Shown here one piece after another: positions 16,107 to 25,021 of a stretch of 40,472 bases of DNA. The position numbers and the translations under genes were made by a program. Every line of letters begins with the position of its first letter. Positions within the stretch are counted from its first letter, which is position 1. Source of the DNA: Candidatus Poribacteria bacterium (GTDB lineage Bacteria > Poribacteria > WGA-4E > WGA-3G); the NCBI GenBank assembly GCA_003635255.1, contig PYJC01000109.1, forward strand, positions 35,876-76,347. The letters are read 5' to 3'. Under the pieces are notes generated by a model that was given only the letters and a program-made list of their open reading frames with translations, ran no database searches and was not told the DNA's origin.

Positions 16107-19063
16107 TACTGGCGCAGATGTTCTTCTGCCTCAATTTTCCACTGTTCTGGCGGATTGAGTTCGAGGAAGCGTTTCCATTGTGCTTTTGCTTGCTCGTGCT
16201 TTTCGGTATATTCATACATCAACGCGAGATTGTAGTTCGCTGTCAAATTGCCCGGTTCCAATTGTATCACACGTTCAAACTGCTCCGCAGCTGCGCCGAG
16301 TAGATCCATACTGAAGAGGTTATTCGCGTAACTAAGCAGCGTTGGAACGTGAGTGTCATCTAAGGCGAGTGCCTTCTCTAAGGTTTCTTTCGCGGCGTTG
16401 TAATCCAGGGCGTGAGCGTAGTAAAGGTCTCCAAGACGTTGATAGGTCTTGGCGGCAATGTCGTCGTCTTTTTCAGGGGATTGTTGAATAAGTGCGACTT
16501 CCGCTTCGTAGTGTTTGATTGCTTCCTTCCATGCCTGTTCCCATTCTGCGATTTTGCCGAGATGTAGGTGAGTTCCCCTATATTTTGGTGCGTAAGAGAG
16601 CATTTTTTTAAAAGTCTCTTTTGCGAGGTTGTGTCGGTCAATTTCGAGATAAAGTACACCGATGTTATAATTTGCCTCAAGGTTTCTGGGTTGGAGTTCA
16701 GCCACCTGTTTGAAATCCTCTAAAATTTGGCTATAGCGATAAAGCGTTTTGCCAATTTGCCTATAGCGAAGCGTGAGCATTCCGCGATAGAAGTAGGCAT
16801 CCACGTAAGTTGGATTCAGAGCAATAGTTGTGGTGTATTCTTTAACTGCCATTTCTGCATGTTTATGATAATCGTCTCCGAGCGTTTCAGCGTGCTGATC
16901 GAGCAGACGCGCGTAACTGTAGTGCCAATCAAAGTTATCGGGGTTGTAATGATTTGCGAACCCGTAGTAGCGAATTGCGTTCTCGCGTTCGTCACGTTTC
17001 TCAAAAATAACAGCAAGGAGATGATGGAGTTCAGGATGTTCGGGTTCGATCTCCAATGCGGGTTGATAGACGCGAAGAATGTTATCTTCGTCGTTGCGTT
17101 GGCGATAGATCGCACCGAGACGGAAGAAGGGTTCCACTTCTGTTGCTTTAACCCCTGGCATAGGGGTTTGTAAACTACGCCCGATGTCGTTTTCAAGCAG
17201 TGTCGTATCAAGGGTGATTGTTTTCTCGTAATGCACAATAGCGTTATCTATCTCGCCCTTCTGGTCAAACAGGATTGCTGCGTGATAATGCGCTGCGACA
17301 TCGTCGGGACTTAACCGAATAGTTTCGAGAAATGCGGGTAAAGCATCGTTAGGCTGCTGTAGTGAAAGATAAGACAGTGCCAATAGGTAGTGTGCTTCAG
17401 TGGTTTCAGGGGCGATCTCAATAAGCCTGTGTAAGGTATCAACTGCCTGCTGATGTGCTTCGCGTCCTCGATAAATGTGGACCATTTTGAAAAGCACATC
17501 TGGTCGTTGTGGGTCTAATGTTAGCGTACGTTCATAAAAGGTAATCGCGCTGTCTGTATTACCGCTTCCCTCGTAGCTTTGTCCAAGGAGATAAGTGGCA
17601 CTAACATCTTCAGGAAATAGTAGGAGGTGTATATTCAGCGGTTCGATCGCATCTTGATATTTTTCTTCATCGAAGGCGCGTTGTCCCTGCGTGATAAACC
17701 TATCTGCCAACTCTGGATTCAGCTCTAATGCGCGTTTAAAGTAGCCTACTGCTGTATCCACATCACCCTGTTGATGATGAAGTTCACCGAGTTTGAAGTA
17801 AGCATCGTTGAAATTTCCCAAATGGAGTTCAATTTGCAGATAACTTGTGTCCGCTTCGATAATTTCAAGCGTTTTCTCGTAATGTTGGATGGCTTTTTCG
17901 GTGTTGCCTGCATCGGCTTCAACGGCACCCGCATAAAAGTAGGAACGCGGGTCATCGGGGAGGACGAACATCGCTTTCTCTAAAATTGGCATCGCTTGCT
18001 GGGGTGTAATCAACCCTGCGAAGTAAGGTTCCAAGGGTTCATAGAAAGTGTCCTTGAGGCTTGGCGTGAGGGACAGTGCTTGTTGGTAATGGTGTAGTGC
18101 TGTCTCGGTGTCTCCGTTGGTATAGAAGATTTCTCCGAGTGCGAAATGCGATTGCGCATGGGTAGGTTCCGCCGCAATTGTGCGTTGATAGAGTTGGATT
18201 GCGCCATCCGTATTGCCTTTTTCACTGAAGATAACCGCCAACTCGTGAAGCATCTGCACTGAGTAGTCTTGATACTTGGATCCTTTAGCGTACTCTTCCA
18301 ACGCGTCGTCGAAAAATCCTTGTGTAGCAAGGACCTGTCCAAGTTTGAAGTAAGCAGGTGCGAACTTTTTCTTTTGCTGCGTAATATTTTCAAACATTTC
18401 GCGGGCACGATCCATTTCACCTTGTGCGAAGTAGACTAACCCGATACCGTATTGCGGATATTCCCATTTTCGATTTAAATTTCGCGCAGTATCGAAGGCT
18501 TGAAGTGCTGCGGTGTAATCCCCGTGTTTTAAGTGGATTTCACCCATGCGATAGTAGACAGGGTAGTAGTTAGGGTTCAAACGGACACAAGTTTCAAATT
18601 CCGCAAGTGCGGATTCGACTTCACCTGTTTGTTGATAGATGCCACCAAGGTTGAAATGTGCCCAAAACAGGTCGGGTTCAATTTCGAGGGCGTGTTGTAG
18701 GTGGGTGACGGCTGTATCAAACCTCCCATCGGCTTTCGTAGCCTCAAGGGCGTGTACGTAGCCTAAGCCGTAGTAAAACGCGGCGTTCATTGCAGGCGAG
18801 GCGGACTGTTGTCTCTGAGAATTATCTTTTGGTGTTTCATAAAGCGTTAGGAGTGTGGAGAGTCGGCCCTGTTTTTCCCACTTGAGGATGAATTCACGGT
18901 GTTTCTCGGCAGGCTTTTTCTTTTCTTGTAGGACCTTTGTAAAGTCTTTTCTTATATTTCTTTCCCATTTTTCCTCTGCTATGGTAATTTGTGAAAAAGA
19001 GGTATTGAATATTAAACCTACAATTAGCAGTATAAATATGGGATTTAGGGCTATTTTTTTCAT
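16106..19063 (-). CDS. Very large exported TPR-repeat protein (985 residues)
   Basis: A signal peptide (about residues 1-25, with IFILLIVGLIFNTSFSQ) is followed by around two dozen tandem tetratricopeptide repeats running almost to the C-terminus. Typical units read AHFNLGGIYQQTGEVESAL, AYFKLGQVLATQGFFDDAL and TANYNLALMYEYTEKHEQA. TPR arrays bind peptides or proteins, so this is probably a periplasmic or cell-surface scaffold. No catalytic domain is visible. RBS-like GAAGGAA lies before the ATG at 19063. The stop overlaps the birA start by one base, giving a three-gene leftward unit TPR-birA-DUF523. The link to biotinylation is positional only. Confidence 0.85.
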   Translation of the reverse strand: MKKIALNPIFILLIVGLIFNTSFSQITIAEEKWERNIRKDFTKVLQEKKKPAEKHREFILKWEKQGRLSTLLTLYETPKDNSQRQQSASPAMNAAFYYGLGYVHALEATKADGRFDTAVTHLQHALEIEPDLFWAHFNLGGIYQQTGEVESALAEFETCVRLNPNYYPVYYRMGEIHLKHGDYTAALQAFDTARNLNRKWEYPQYGIGLVYFAQGEMDRAREMFENITQQKKKFAPAYFKLGQVLATQGFFDDALEEYAKGSKYQDYSVQMLHELAVIFSEKGNTDGAIQLYQRTIAAEPTHAQSHFALGEIFYTNGDTETALHHYQQALSLTPSLKDTFYEPLEPYFAGLITPQQAMPILEKAMFVLPDDPRSYFYAGAVEADAGNTEKAIQHYEKTLEIIEADTSYLQIELHLGNFNDAYFKLGELHHQQGDVDTAVGYFKRALELNPELADRFITQGQRAFDEEKYQDAIEPLNIHLLLFPEDVSATYLLGQSYEGSGNTDSAITFYERTLTLDPQRPDVLFKMVHIYRGREAHQQAVDTLHRLIEIAPETTEAHYLLALSYLSLQQPNDALPAFLETIRLSPDDVAAHYHAAILFDQKGEIDNAIVHYEKTITLDTTLLENDIGRSLQTPMPGVKATEVEPFFRLGAIYRQRNDEDNILRVYQPALEIEPEHPELHHLLAVIFEKRDERENAIRYYGFANHYNPDNFDWHYSYARLLDQHAETLGDDYHKHAEMAVKEYTTTIALNPTYVDAYFYRGMLTLRYRQIGKTLYRYSQILEDFKQVAELQPRNLEANYNIGVLYLEIDRHNLAKETFKKMLSYAPKYRGTHLHLGKIAEWEQAWKEAIKHYEAEVALIQQSPEKDDDIAAKTYQRLGDLYYAHALDYNAAKETLEKALALDDTHVPTLLSYANNLFSMDLLGAAAEQFERVIQLEPGNLTANYNLALMYEYTEKHEQAKAQWKRFLELNPPEQWKIEAEEHLRQ

Positions 19064-19113
19064 TTTGTTTTCCTTCGATAGACTGTAAAATATGGTTTTT
19101 CTACCCTGAAGTT

Positions 19114-20058
19114 TTATTGTTGGGGTTCTAATAGACGTTCAATTTTCGCGCGTGTCGGCATAGAAGGTGTTGCGCCGATGACAGTGACTGCTGCTGCACC
19201 AGCGGCATTTGCGAATTCAACTGCTGGACGTAAGGTTTCACCGCTTGCTAAGGCGGTCGCGAGTGCGCCACAAAACGCGTCGCCTGCACCTGTGGTATCT
19301 ACAGGTTCGACAGGCAGCGCGGAGACATGTTCGGATGTTGTCGCCGTTAACATCAATGCCCCTTGCTCGCCAAGGGTTAGCACGACAGCGGTGTTTGCAG
19401 TATTCACCATACGCGTCCGCAACACCTCCGCCGCGCGGTGTGCCTCTTCGTGGCTGTTAACCTTCATCCCCGACAGCAATTCCGTTTCGGATTGGTTCGG
19501 CGTGAGAATATCGACAAATCCGAGAAGGCTATCCGGTAATGGTTGCGCAGGTGCAGGATTTAGGACCACTGTTGTACCGTGTTGCTTAGCAATAGCTGCG
19601 GCGTGTTCGGATGCCGCAATTGGTGTTTCCAATTGTAAGAGAAGTACATCCGCGGCTGCGATACAATCAGCGGCGGCATCTATATCTCCTGTCGTGAGTG
19701 CCATATTTGCGCGCGGCACGACGATAATGCTGTTATTACCACCCGGTTCAACGACGATTGTTGCTACACCTGTGCCGATGTCTGTACGTCTTGTGACAAA
19801 CCTGCTGTCGATATGTTCATTTTCTATTGCGGCGAGTAGTATCTCTCCAAATGGGTCAACACCGACACTTCCGACGAGTGTGACTTCAGCACCCAGCCGT
19901 GCAGCGGCGGTTGCCTGATTGAATCCTTTTCCGCCTGTGAAAATGTCAAAGGCATCGCCGATGAGCGTTTCGCCTTTATCGGGTCGCCGTATTGCGTGGC
20001 ACACCAGATCAATGTTCAGACTACCCACAACGGCAACTTTCGGTGTTGCGCGGTTCAT
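19114..20058 (-). CDS. rbsK: Ribokinase (PfkB family sugar kinase)
   Basis: ATP-dependent phosphorylation of ribose or a similar sugar. The protein has 314 residues with all ribokinase marks: SLNIDLVCHAIRRPDKGET, the substrate loop GGKGFNQATAAARLGAE, VGSVGVDPFGE, VLNPAPAQPLPDS and the ATP/catalytic motif VDTTGAGDAFCGALATALA. The start was moved to ATG 20058 (MNRATPKVAV), because AGGAG lies 8 bases before it and the longer frame has no support. A perfect sigma-70 promoter lies just upstream (20095-20124), and an ISAs1-type element is inserted 10 bases beyond its -35 box. No ribose transporter or RbsD is adjacent, so the natural sugar is not certain. Confidence 0.92.
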   Translation of the reverse strand: MNRATPKVAVVGSLNIDLVCHAIRRPDKGETLIGDAFDIFTGGKGFNQATAAARLGAEVTLVGSVGVDPFGEILLAAIENEHIDSRFVTRRTDIGTGVATIVVEPGGNNSIIVVPRANMALTTGDIDAAADCIAAADVLLLQLETPIAASEHAAAIAKQHGTTVVLNPAPAQPLPDSLLGFVDILTPNQSETELLSGMKVNSHEEAHRAAEVLRTRMVNTANTAVVLTLGEQGALMLTATTSEHVSALPVEPVDTTGAGDAFCGALATALASGETLRPAVEFANAAGAAAVTVIGATPSMPTRAKIERLLEPQQ

Positions 20059-20094
20059 CACGACTTGCTCCTGTTCTTTTAACGATTTTGGACA

Positions 20095-20124
20095 ATTATA
20101 GTTGACATAAGATGCCGTTGTCAA
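20095..20124 (-). promoter_or_regulatory. Perfect sigma-70 promoter of the ribokinase gene
   Basis: On the minus strand, TTGACA (20119-20124), an 18-base spacer and TATAAT (20095-20100) are both perfect consensus boxes. The ATG is 37 bases downstream of the -10 box. The neighbouring insertion sequence begins at 20143 and leaves the promoter intact. Confidence 0.8.
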
Positions 20125-20142
20125 GGTTTATCGGAATTGAGG

Positions 20143-21480
20143 CAGAGCGTTTCAGTTTTAAGAGTTATGACTGAATAAGGTTAACTGCGAGTTTAGGTCT
20201 GTCAGCAAACTCTCGTAGTGTTTGCGAGATTTTTGTGCGTCCAGCGAACCGTAGGAGAGAAATGGCAGTGTTTCGCAAAGCCGCCATGACGTGTGGAATG
20301 CTGCCGGTTCGTGCCTGTGATGCGTCTTCATCGAAGATAACATCTCGCACCCAATGGAGTTTGTTTTCTATAGTCCAATGCTCCCGCCGAAGTTTGAGCA
20401 AGTCTTCAGCGGAGGCTTTTTCGGGAAGAAGACTTGTGATGCCATACTGCTTGTAGTGTGTGATTTCTCCGGTTTGGGTGTGCTGTCGCTTGATGTGATA
20501 CTCATAGACTTGTGCGAGTCCGGGCCAGTCGGTATCGGGGGTCAACAAGGTGCTACTTCTCAGGGTTCGAGTGGTAGTAAACCCGTGTGCTGTTTCAACG
20601 TTGGTGTGTCTGTCAAGATGGGCTTCTGCCTGGGTGTGAAGGTTTTCAAACCGCCGGGCGTCTACTTCCGGGGGTCTGTCTCCGAGAGGGGTTCAAAGAG
20701 GTCTCGAATATCCTCGAACAACTGCTTCTGATTGGCTTTGACGGGGAGTGCGTAATCGGCATTTGCGGTGAGGATGTCCTTACAAAACCCACGCTGTGTC
20801 AGCAGAGCATCGGTTGTGATGACTTTCTCAGCGACATCAAAGTGTTTCAGGAGTTGGGAGGCTACGGGGATTTCGTTGGTTTTTTCACCGACAGCCCATT
20901 GCGCCAGGGGGATCCCTAACTCATGAGACACCGCAGCGAGTAAATGTAGCCTGCGGAACTCTTCAGAGTCGGTGCCACGCAAACTTTTTCCATCTATCGC
21001 AACGGCTTTCAGACGGCTCTCAAAAACCGAATGCTTTTGATAAGTCGTCATCACCCATTTCGTTAGGGTCTGTTCTAACTTGACGACATCAAGGTTCTTT
21101 AGGAGATTATGAAACGTGCTCCCAGAAGGCGTTTCTTTACGTCTGAACCCCAAGGCTTTTGCGAGTGCTAGCTGTCTTCGGAGCCACGTGGCTATGCAGG
21201 TATAACCTTTCTGACGACAAAGCAGCCCGACGACTAACACACCGAGCATTGCTGGCAAAGGATGCCGGAGACCTTTTTTCTTGCGTGGATCTGGAACTTC
21301 TGCTAACATATCAAGTAAGTGGCAAGAGGAATTTCTTGTCATGATTCACCTCAAAAACTTGTTGAATTTTAAGGTGAAGTATAGCAGAAGTCGCGTGAAA
21401 TGTCATGCGACTTTTGCTTTTCTGAAAATATTAACACCTGTGAAAAAATACAACAAAAAAACTAAAACTGAAACGCTCTG
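20143..21480 (-). mobile_element. Complete ISAs1-family insertion sequence, 1338 bp
   Basis: Both ends are visible. The left end begins CAGAGCGTTTCAGTTTTA (20143-20160) and the right end is its exact reverse complement (21463-21480), giving 18-bp perfect inverted repeats. The flanks carry the 9-base direct repeat GAATTGAGG at 20134-20142 and 21481-21489, a target duplication of the size expected for ISAs1 elements. The intact repeats and duplication point to a recent insertion. It lies between the ribokinase promoter and the operon ending with the GspC-like gene. Its single transposase gene is frameshifted. Confidence 0.93.
20165..21342 (-). pseudogene. ISAs1 family (H-repeat type) transposase, one frameshift
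   Basis: The N-terminal part (21342 to about 20670) begins MTRNSSCHLLDMLAEVPDPR and contains the DDE_Tnp_1-associated region and the first catalytic Asp in AVAIDGKSLRGT. It continues with HLLAAVSHELGIPLAQ, ITTDALLTQ and DYALPVKANQ. At a run of five G on the plus strand (20670-20674) the frame breaks and a stop follows at 20662-20664. A second frame continues the protein (VDARRFENLHTQ, then WPGLAQVYEY, YGITSL, RREHWTIENKLHWVRDVIFDED and NTAISLLRFAG) to 20165. One additional base in the homopolymer would restore about 392 residues. It could be a true mutation, an assembly error, or less likely programmed frameshifting. Confidence 0.88.
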
Positions 21481-21489
21481 GAATTGAGG

Positions 21490-21893
21490 TGTAAAGTTTT
21501 TGTCGTTGCGTATACGTTGGGTTTCACTCCTTTTTTTGTTGCTTTCAGGTGCTTGATGCTTTTGAAAATTATCCCGCTATGAGGTTTCCAGTAAGGTCCC
21601 GTTCAACCCAACCTACCGGATTTCGACTTGTTATACCAAATCTGAAAGATAAATTCGCACTTATGAGATTTTGAAACTCATGGTAGGTTTTCGCATATAA
21701 GAGCGCAATAATGCACGTCGCATTTGGGGTTTTTGCTTGGGTGTTTCTTCAAGTACGCCGCAGAATTGCGCGACTACGAACCCGTTTTTTTGTTAATGAG
21801 AAGCGGTTATTCGGAAATAGCATTAGGCAACCTCACCAGCGAAAGCGGAGATGTAGATGCTGTTAATGAAGGGGTATTGGCTTCGGACCGGCA
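21490..21893. other. Gene-free stretch between IS and GspC-like gene
   Basis: About 400 bases with no convincing gene. It holds the 8-bp inverted pair GTTGGGTT (21516-21523) and AACCCAAC (21605-21612). A stretch near 21750-21790 reads TACGCCGCAGAATTGCGCGACTA, followed by CGAACCCG, and its words recur near 27720-27830. An open frame at 21724-21990 on the plus strand overlaps the GspC-like gene and has no ribosome site, so I do not call it. Confidence 0.5.
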
Positions 21894-22412
21894 TCACCGA
21901 CGCTGGAGGAAACTGCTTTTGAGTGTGAGCTGCCTCTGTTGTCCGTTCTTTTTGAGTGTGATGTGCTTGGTTTGGATGTCGGTGACATAGGTGTTGGAAT
22001 CAAGTGTATCACTGATAGTGACGATGTGCGTCTGATTTCGGACGATGTTTTGGATGATGGCTTTCGGACGGGACTTTGCGTCTATCGGTATGATGGTTCC
22101 AAGCAAGCGATAAGGTTCTTGTGGACGCGGGGGGGGCCAACCCAACGGACGGAATAGATTGTTGTCAATGATTATGCGGTAGAAATCAGAGTTCTGGAAA
22201 TGCTTTAATTTCACGTCTTCGCTTGGATGGGTGGAAGATTGGAAGCGGGCACGCGGCGGAGTTATGCTGCCTGTCGGGGGCGTTTGTGTTTTGACGGTTA
22301 TCGTTGTGTTTTCGGGGTGCGTGGCGGTGTGGAGCGAAAAGAGTATCGCGAGGACAAGACCAGCGAGACCAACGAGACCGGTGCCGATGTGTTCTATGTG
22401 CTTGGTGGGCAT
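21894..22412 (-). CDS. GspC/PilP-like membrane-anchored protein
   Basis: A 172-residue bitopic protein. One membrane helix (about residues 9-28, TGLVGLAGLVLAILFSL) is followed by a Pro/Thr-rich linker and a small beta-rich domain (about 75-165). The domain pattern FYRIIIDNNLFRPLGW, YRLLGTIIP, AIIQN, THIVTISDTLD, and a final ITLKKNGQQRQLTL strongly resembles the homology region of type II secretion GspC and the PilP domain, which contact the secretin. The start overlaps the end of the upstream phosphatidyltransferase gene by 19 bases, implying coupling. No secretin or other T2SS genes lie beside it; an insertion sequence follows. The role is inferred from fold-like pattern only. Confidence 0.65.
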   Translation of the reverse strand: MPTKHIEHIGTGLVGLAGLVLAILFSLHTATHPENTTITVKTQTPPTGSITPPRARFQSSTHPSEDVKLKHFQNSDFYRIIIDNNLFRPLGWPPPRPQEPYRLLGTIIPIDAKSRPKAIIQNIVRNQTHIVTISDTLDSNTYVTDIQTKHITLKKNGQQRQLTLKSSFLQRR

Positions 22413-22945
22413 GGTGTTTTCCTGATGAAAAAGAAGGGTATTCCGCGAAGGAGGCAGAACCCGACGGTAAGCGTTGCAAGGATGTAGCTTATGATTGAGA
22501 GAATGGCGTTATTGAAAACTGTCGCGCTGGCGAGGCTGATGAAGGCAAGCATTTTCACGGCACCGTAAAGTCCTCGGCTGATACGTGAGCGGGTGAGTGC
22601 GTATGTCCATCCATTTTTAGGGTATCCGTGTGTGCGTTGATAGGTATCAGTGATAACTCCGCGTGCCATGACTGTAATGGGCATCCATAGTGGTGTTAGT
22701 CCTATTGCTGTGAAATATATCCAGAACGTATTTTCGACAATTCTATCAGCAATAATGTCCAGTAACGCGCCTATCTCGGAGGTTTCATTGCGTCTACGGG
22801 CAACAATACCGTCTACGGCATCAAGCGTAAAGATGATGGCGATGGTGAATATCAGCGCGATGTCAAGAGCCCGGTGACGTCCGAACAAGGCGATGACCAG
22901 AAAAGTTAAGAACACGCGGAAAAGTGTGATGGTGTTTGCGAGCAT
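22394..22945 (-). CDS. CDP-alcohol phosphatidyltransferase family protein
   Basis: A 183-residue membrane enzyme with about five helices that transfers a phosphatidyl group from CDP-diacylglycerol to an alcohol. The complete family motif DX2DGX2ARX8GX3DX3D is present as DAVDGIVAR (starting near residue 42), then Gly-Ala-Leu-Leu-Asp and a final Asp, with all metal-binding Asp residues kept. It may be PgsA (phosphatidylglycerophosphate synthase) or a relative; the acceptor cannot be decided from sequence. It starts 2 bases after the STT3-like gene and overlaps the GspC-like gene by 19 bases, so it is the middle of a tight operon. Confidence 0.85.
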   Translation of the reverse strand: MLANTITLFRVFLTFLVIALFGRHRALDIALIFTIAIIFTLDAVDGIVARRRNETSEIGALLDIIADRIVENTFWIYFTAIGLTPLWMPITVMARGVITDTYQRTHGYPKNGWTYALTRSRISRGLYGAVKMLAFISLASATVFNNAILSIISYILATLTVGFCLLRGIPFFFIRKTPCPPST

Positions 22946-22947
22946 CG

Positions 22948-24906
22948 TTATTCGGGTCGTAAATCCTTATCTATTTCTCGGAAACCGGTTTTCAGGTATT
23001 TCACATCCGTTTCGATGTCCGCTGGGTACGCAATTGCCCATATCTTTACAGTTGCATCGGAAAACAAGTTTTTCTTCGGATACACAGGGACAAACACCTC
23101 GCTCAACTCTCCTCGCAGAAACGAGTTGTGGGGGTCATTTTTCGTGAGCATAAGATGCGTTGCGCCATGCGTTTTGAGGTATCCGAGTGCCTCGCGTTCG
23201 GCAGTGGCGTTGTGTACGTGTTGGTGATAGAGACGTATCCAATTTTGGAGGTAGGTGTCTTGGTCGGTGATGGTTTTCACACCCGCAAGGACGTTGAGCT
23301 GGCTGCCGTACGTCCAGTGTGCGGCGACGATGGCGGTGTTCGCGACTGCGGACTTCATATACTCTAATGCATTTGTTACGTCGCGGGGCGGTGTCGAGGA
23401 ACGCATGCGGGTTGCGGCATAAATGGAGCGCGTGGCGTGTGCGCCGAGTGGTGGCAAAAACAGCAGACCTGCAAGCAGTGCACTCGCGACGCAGGTTTTT
23501 AGGACGCTCTGTTGGCTGCCTTCTTTGACTTTACGACTCAGAACATCAGAAAAGAAGTCTATGATTTCTGCCGTAAAGAAGGCGAGGGGTACACCGATAA
23601 AGAAGTCGTAGCGTTTCGCGTCCCGGGCGAGGGCAACCCAGAAAACAAACCAGGCTGTAAAGGCGACAACTCTCATCAGACGCTGTTCGTTGGATTTTTC
23701 AAGCCATGCGGAGATCAGAAATCCTATTCCGGTACATGTAACCGCAATAGAAAAGAAAAATGTGACCTCGGATGCCTCGAAAAGATATTTCTCAAGTGGC
23801 TCTCGGAAAAAGGTTGTCGCCAGGAAAAGCAGAAGCGGGATGAGCAAGCAGGTACGATCGTAGTGACGTTTACTATAAACCACTATCAGCCCGATACTCC
23901 CTATGATAAAGACACTGCCATATCTAAAGACCCAATATCTCAATGGTGGGTTTGCCAGTTCCGTCATTGCCATCATCACAGCGTTTTGACTCAGTGGGAC
24001 GGTGGTATCCGCAAAGGTCTTTTGTTGTATCCAGACATAGCCGATGAAAAGTGTCGCACTCCCAAGTATCAATCCGAGTGAAACGGTGCGTGTGTGTGGA
24101 CGCAAACCGTCTACTTTTGAGAGGAGCAGATACCTAATAGTGCGCATCGCCAACAGGGCAATCGGCGGCATTAACACAAACGCTGCGAGGTGTTCTGCGA
24201 AGCCGTAGCCATTTCTATACGCGGGTGAGGCGAGGTAGAGTGTCGGGACGAAGCAGCACACCCACAAGGCATAAAAATCTAATCCTTCCTCTGTTTCGGT
24301 CGTCAGAAACCGCCACAACTCCACAACGATGATAACGCTCAAGAACACGCCAAAACCTTCCCAACTGATACCACCAAGAAAGACAATAAGCCCGCTGATG
24401 AGTGTCCAAATCAGGCGTTTACGTGGTGTTTGCGTTTCGAGAGATGTGAGATAGGTCACAACGGCAAGGAGACCGATCATCAAACAAAATGCGTCTCGGT
24501 CACCGAAGCCTGCGGTGGAGCGTTCGATGCTGCCGGGCAACGTTGCCAAAAGCACACCTACTATACTTGAAAAGAGAAGTCCATAGGTGTGGTAGAGGTA
24601 GAAACAGAGTGCGCCGAGACCGATACAGAAGCAGACGACGGGCATATAGAAGCAGACGTGATACAACGTGATGTTCGGAAAAATAAGGGAAACAGATTTC
24701 TGCGTGTAAGCGAGGACATAACCGTAGAGGTTCAGCGTCTGCCCTAAATCTCTACCGACAGGAAGCCAGCGGTGCATATCCCGGGCAGGCAGGTGTCCGT
24801 GTTCGGAAATCAGAGAAGCCTGCCAATAGTAGAAATAGCCATCGGTTTCGGTAAACTGCCCAATCGGGAGACTTTCTACACCTTGAACGCGGATCCAAAA
24901 CGCCAA
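22948..24906 (-). CDS. STT3-like oligosaccharyltransferase / GT-C family membrane protein
   Basis: A multi-helix membrane protein with a soluble C-terminal domain, 652 residues from TTG 24906. The layout is that of STT3/PglB: a first-loop acidic motif ETDGYFYYW, GFGDRDAFCLMIG as the second DXD-like motif, a GISWEGFGVF helix, an external-loop AMTELANPP that may be the SVSE-like site, and AHWTYGSQLN in place of the WWDYG sequon-binding motif. Such enzymes transfer lipid-linked glycans to Asn of exported proteins. Coding-like sequence continues in frame upstream to about 25014 (including DAAALEHFTRTYSDATK) without an ATG; the true start may be CTG 25014, or an indel hides it. Another GT-C transferase is the main alternative. 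Confidence 0.72.
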   Translation of the reverse strand: MAFWIRVQGVESLPIGQFTETDGYFYYWQASLISEHGHLPARDMHRWLPVGRDLGQTLNLYGYVLAYTQKSVSLIFPNITLYHVCFYMPVVCFCIGLGALCFYLYHTYGLLFSSIVGVLLATLPGSIERSTAGFGDRDAFCLMIGLLAVVTYLTSLETQTPRKRLIWTLISGLIVFLGGISWEGFGVFLSVIIVVELWRFLTTETEEGLDFYALWVCCFVPTLYLASPAYRNGYGFAEHLAAFVLMPPIALLAMRTIRYLLLSKVDGLRPHTRTVSLGLILGSATLFIGYVWIQQKTFADTTVPLSQNAVMMAMTELANPPLRYWVFRYGSVFIIGSIGLIVVYSKRHYDRTCLLIPLLLFLATTFFREPLEKYLFEASEVTFFFSIAVTCTGIGFLISAWLEKSNEQRLMRVVAFTAWFVFWVALARDAKRYDFFIGVPLAFFTAEIIDFFSDVLSRKVKEGSQQSVLKTCVASALLAGLLFLPPLGAHATRSIYAATRMRSSTPPRDVTNALEYMKSAVANTAIVAAHWTYGSQLNVLAGVKTITDQDTYLQNWIRLYHQHVHNATAEREALGYLKTHGATHLMLTKNDPHNSFLRGELSEVFVPVYPKKNLFSDATVKIWAIAYPADIETDVKYLKTGFREIDKDLRPE

Positions 24907-25021
24907 AAGCAGAAAAAAACGAGACCGGTGATGCGGATTGAGTTTCGTGGCATCTGAATATGTGCGGGTGAAGTGTTCAAGTGCTGCGGCATCCTCTCCG
25001 TCGGATGGCTTCAGACGATTC

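Noticed and set aside
21724..21990. 88-residue plus-strand frame before the GspC-like gene
   Set aside because: It overlaps the GspC-like gene by nearly 100 bases, has no ribosome site and has no recognisable features.
23512..24081. 189-residue plus-strand frame inside the STT3-like gene
   Set aside because: It is an antisense shadow of a membrane-protein gene, and its composition is charged and repetitive without family features.
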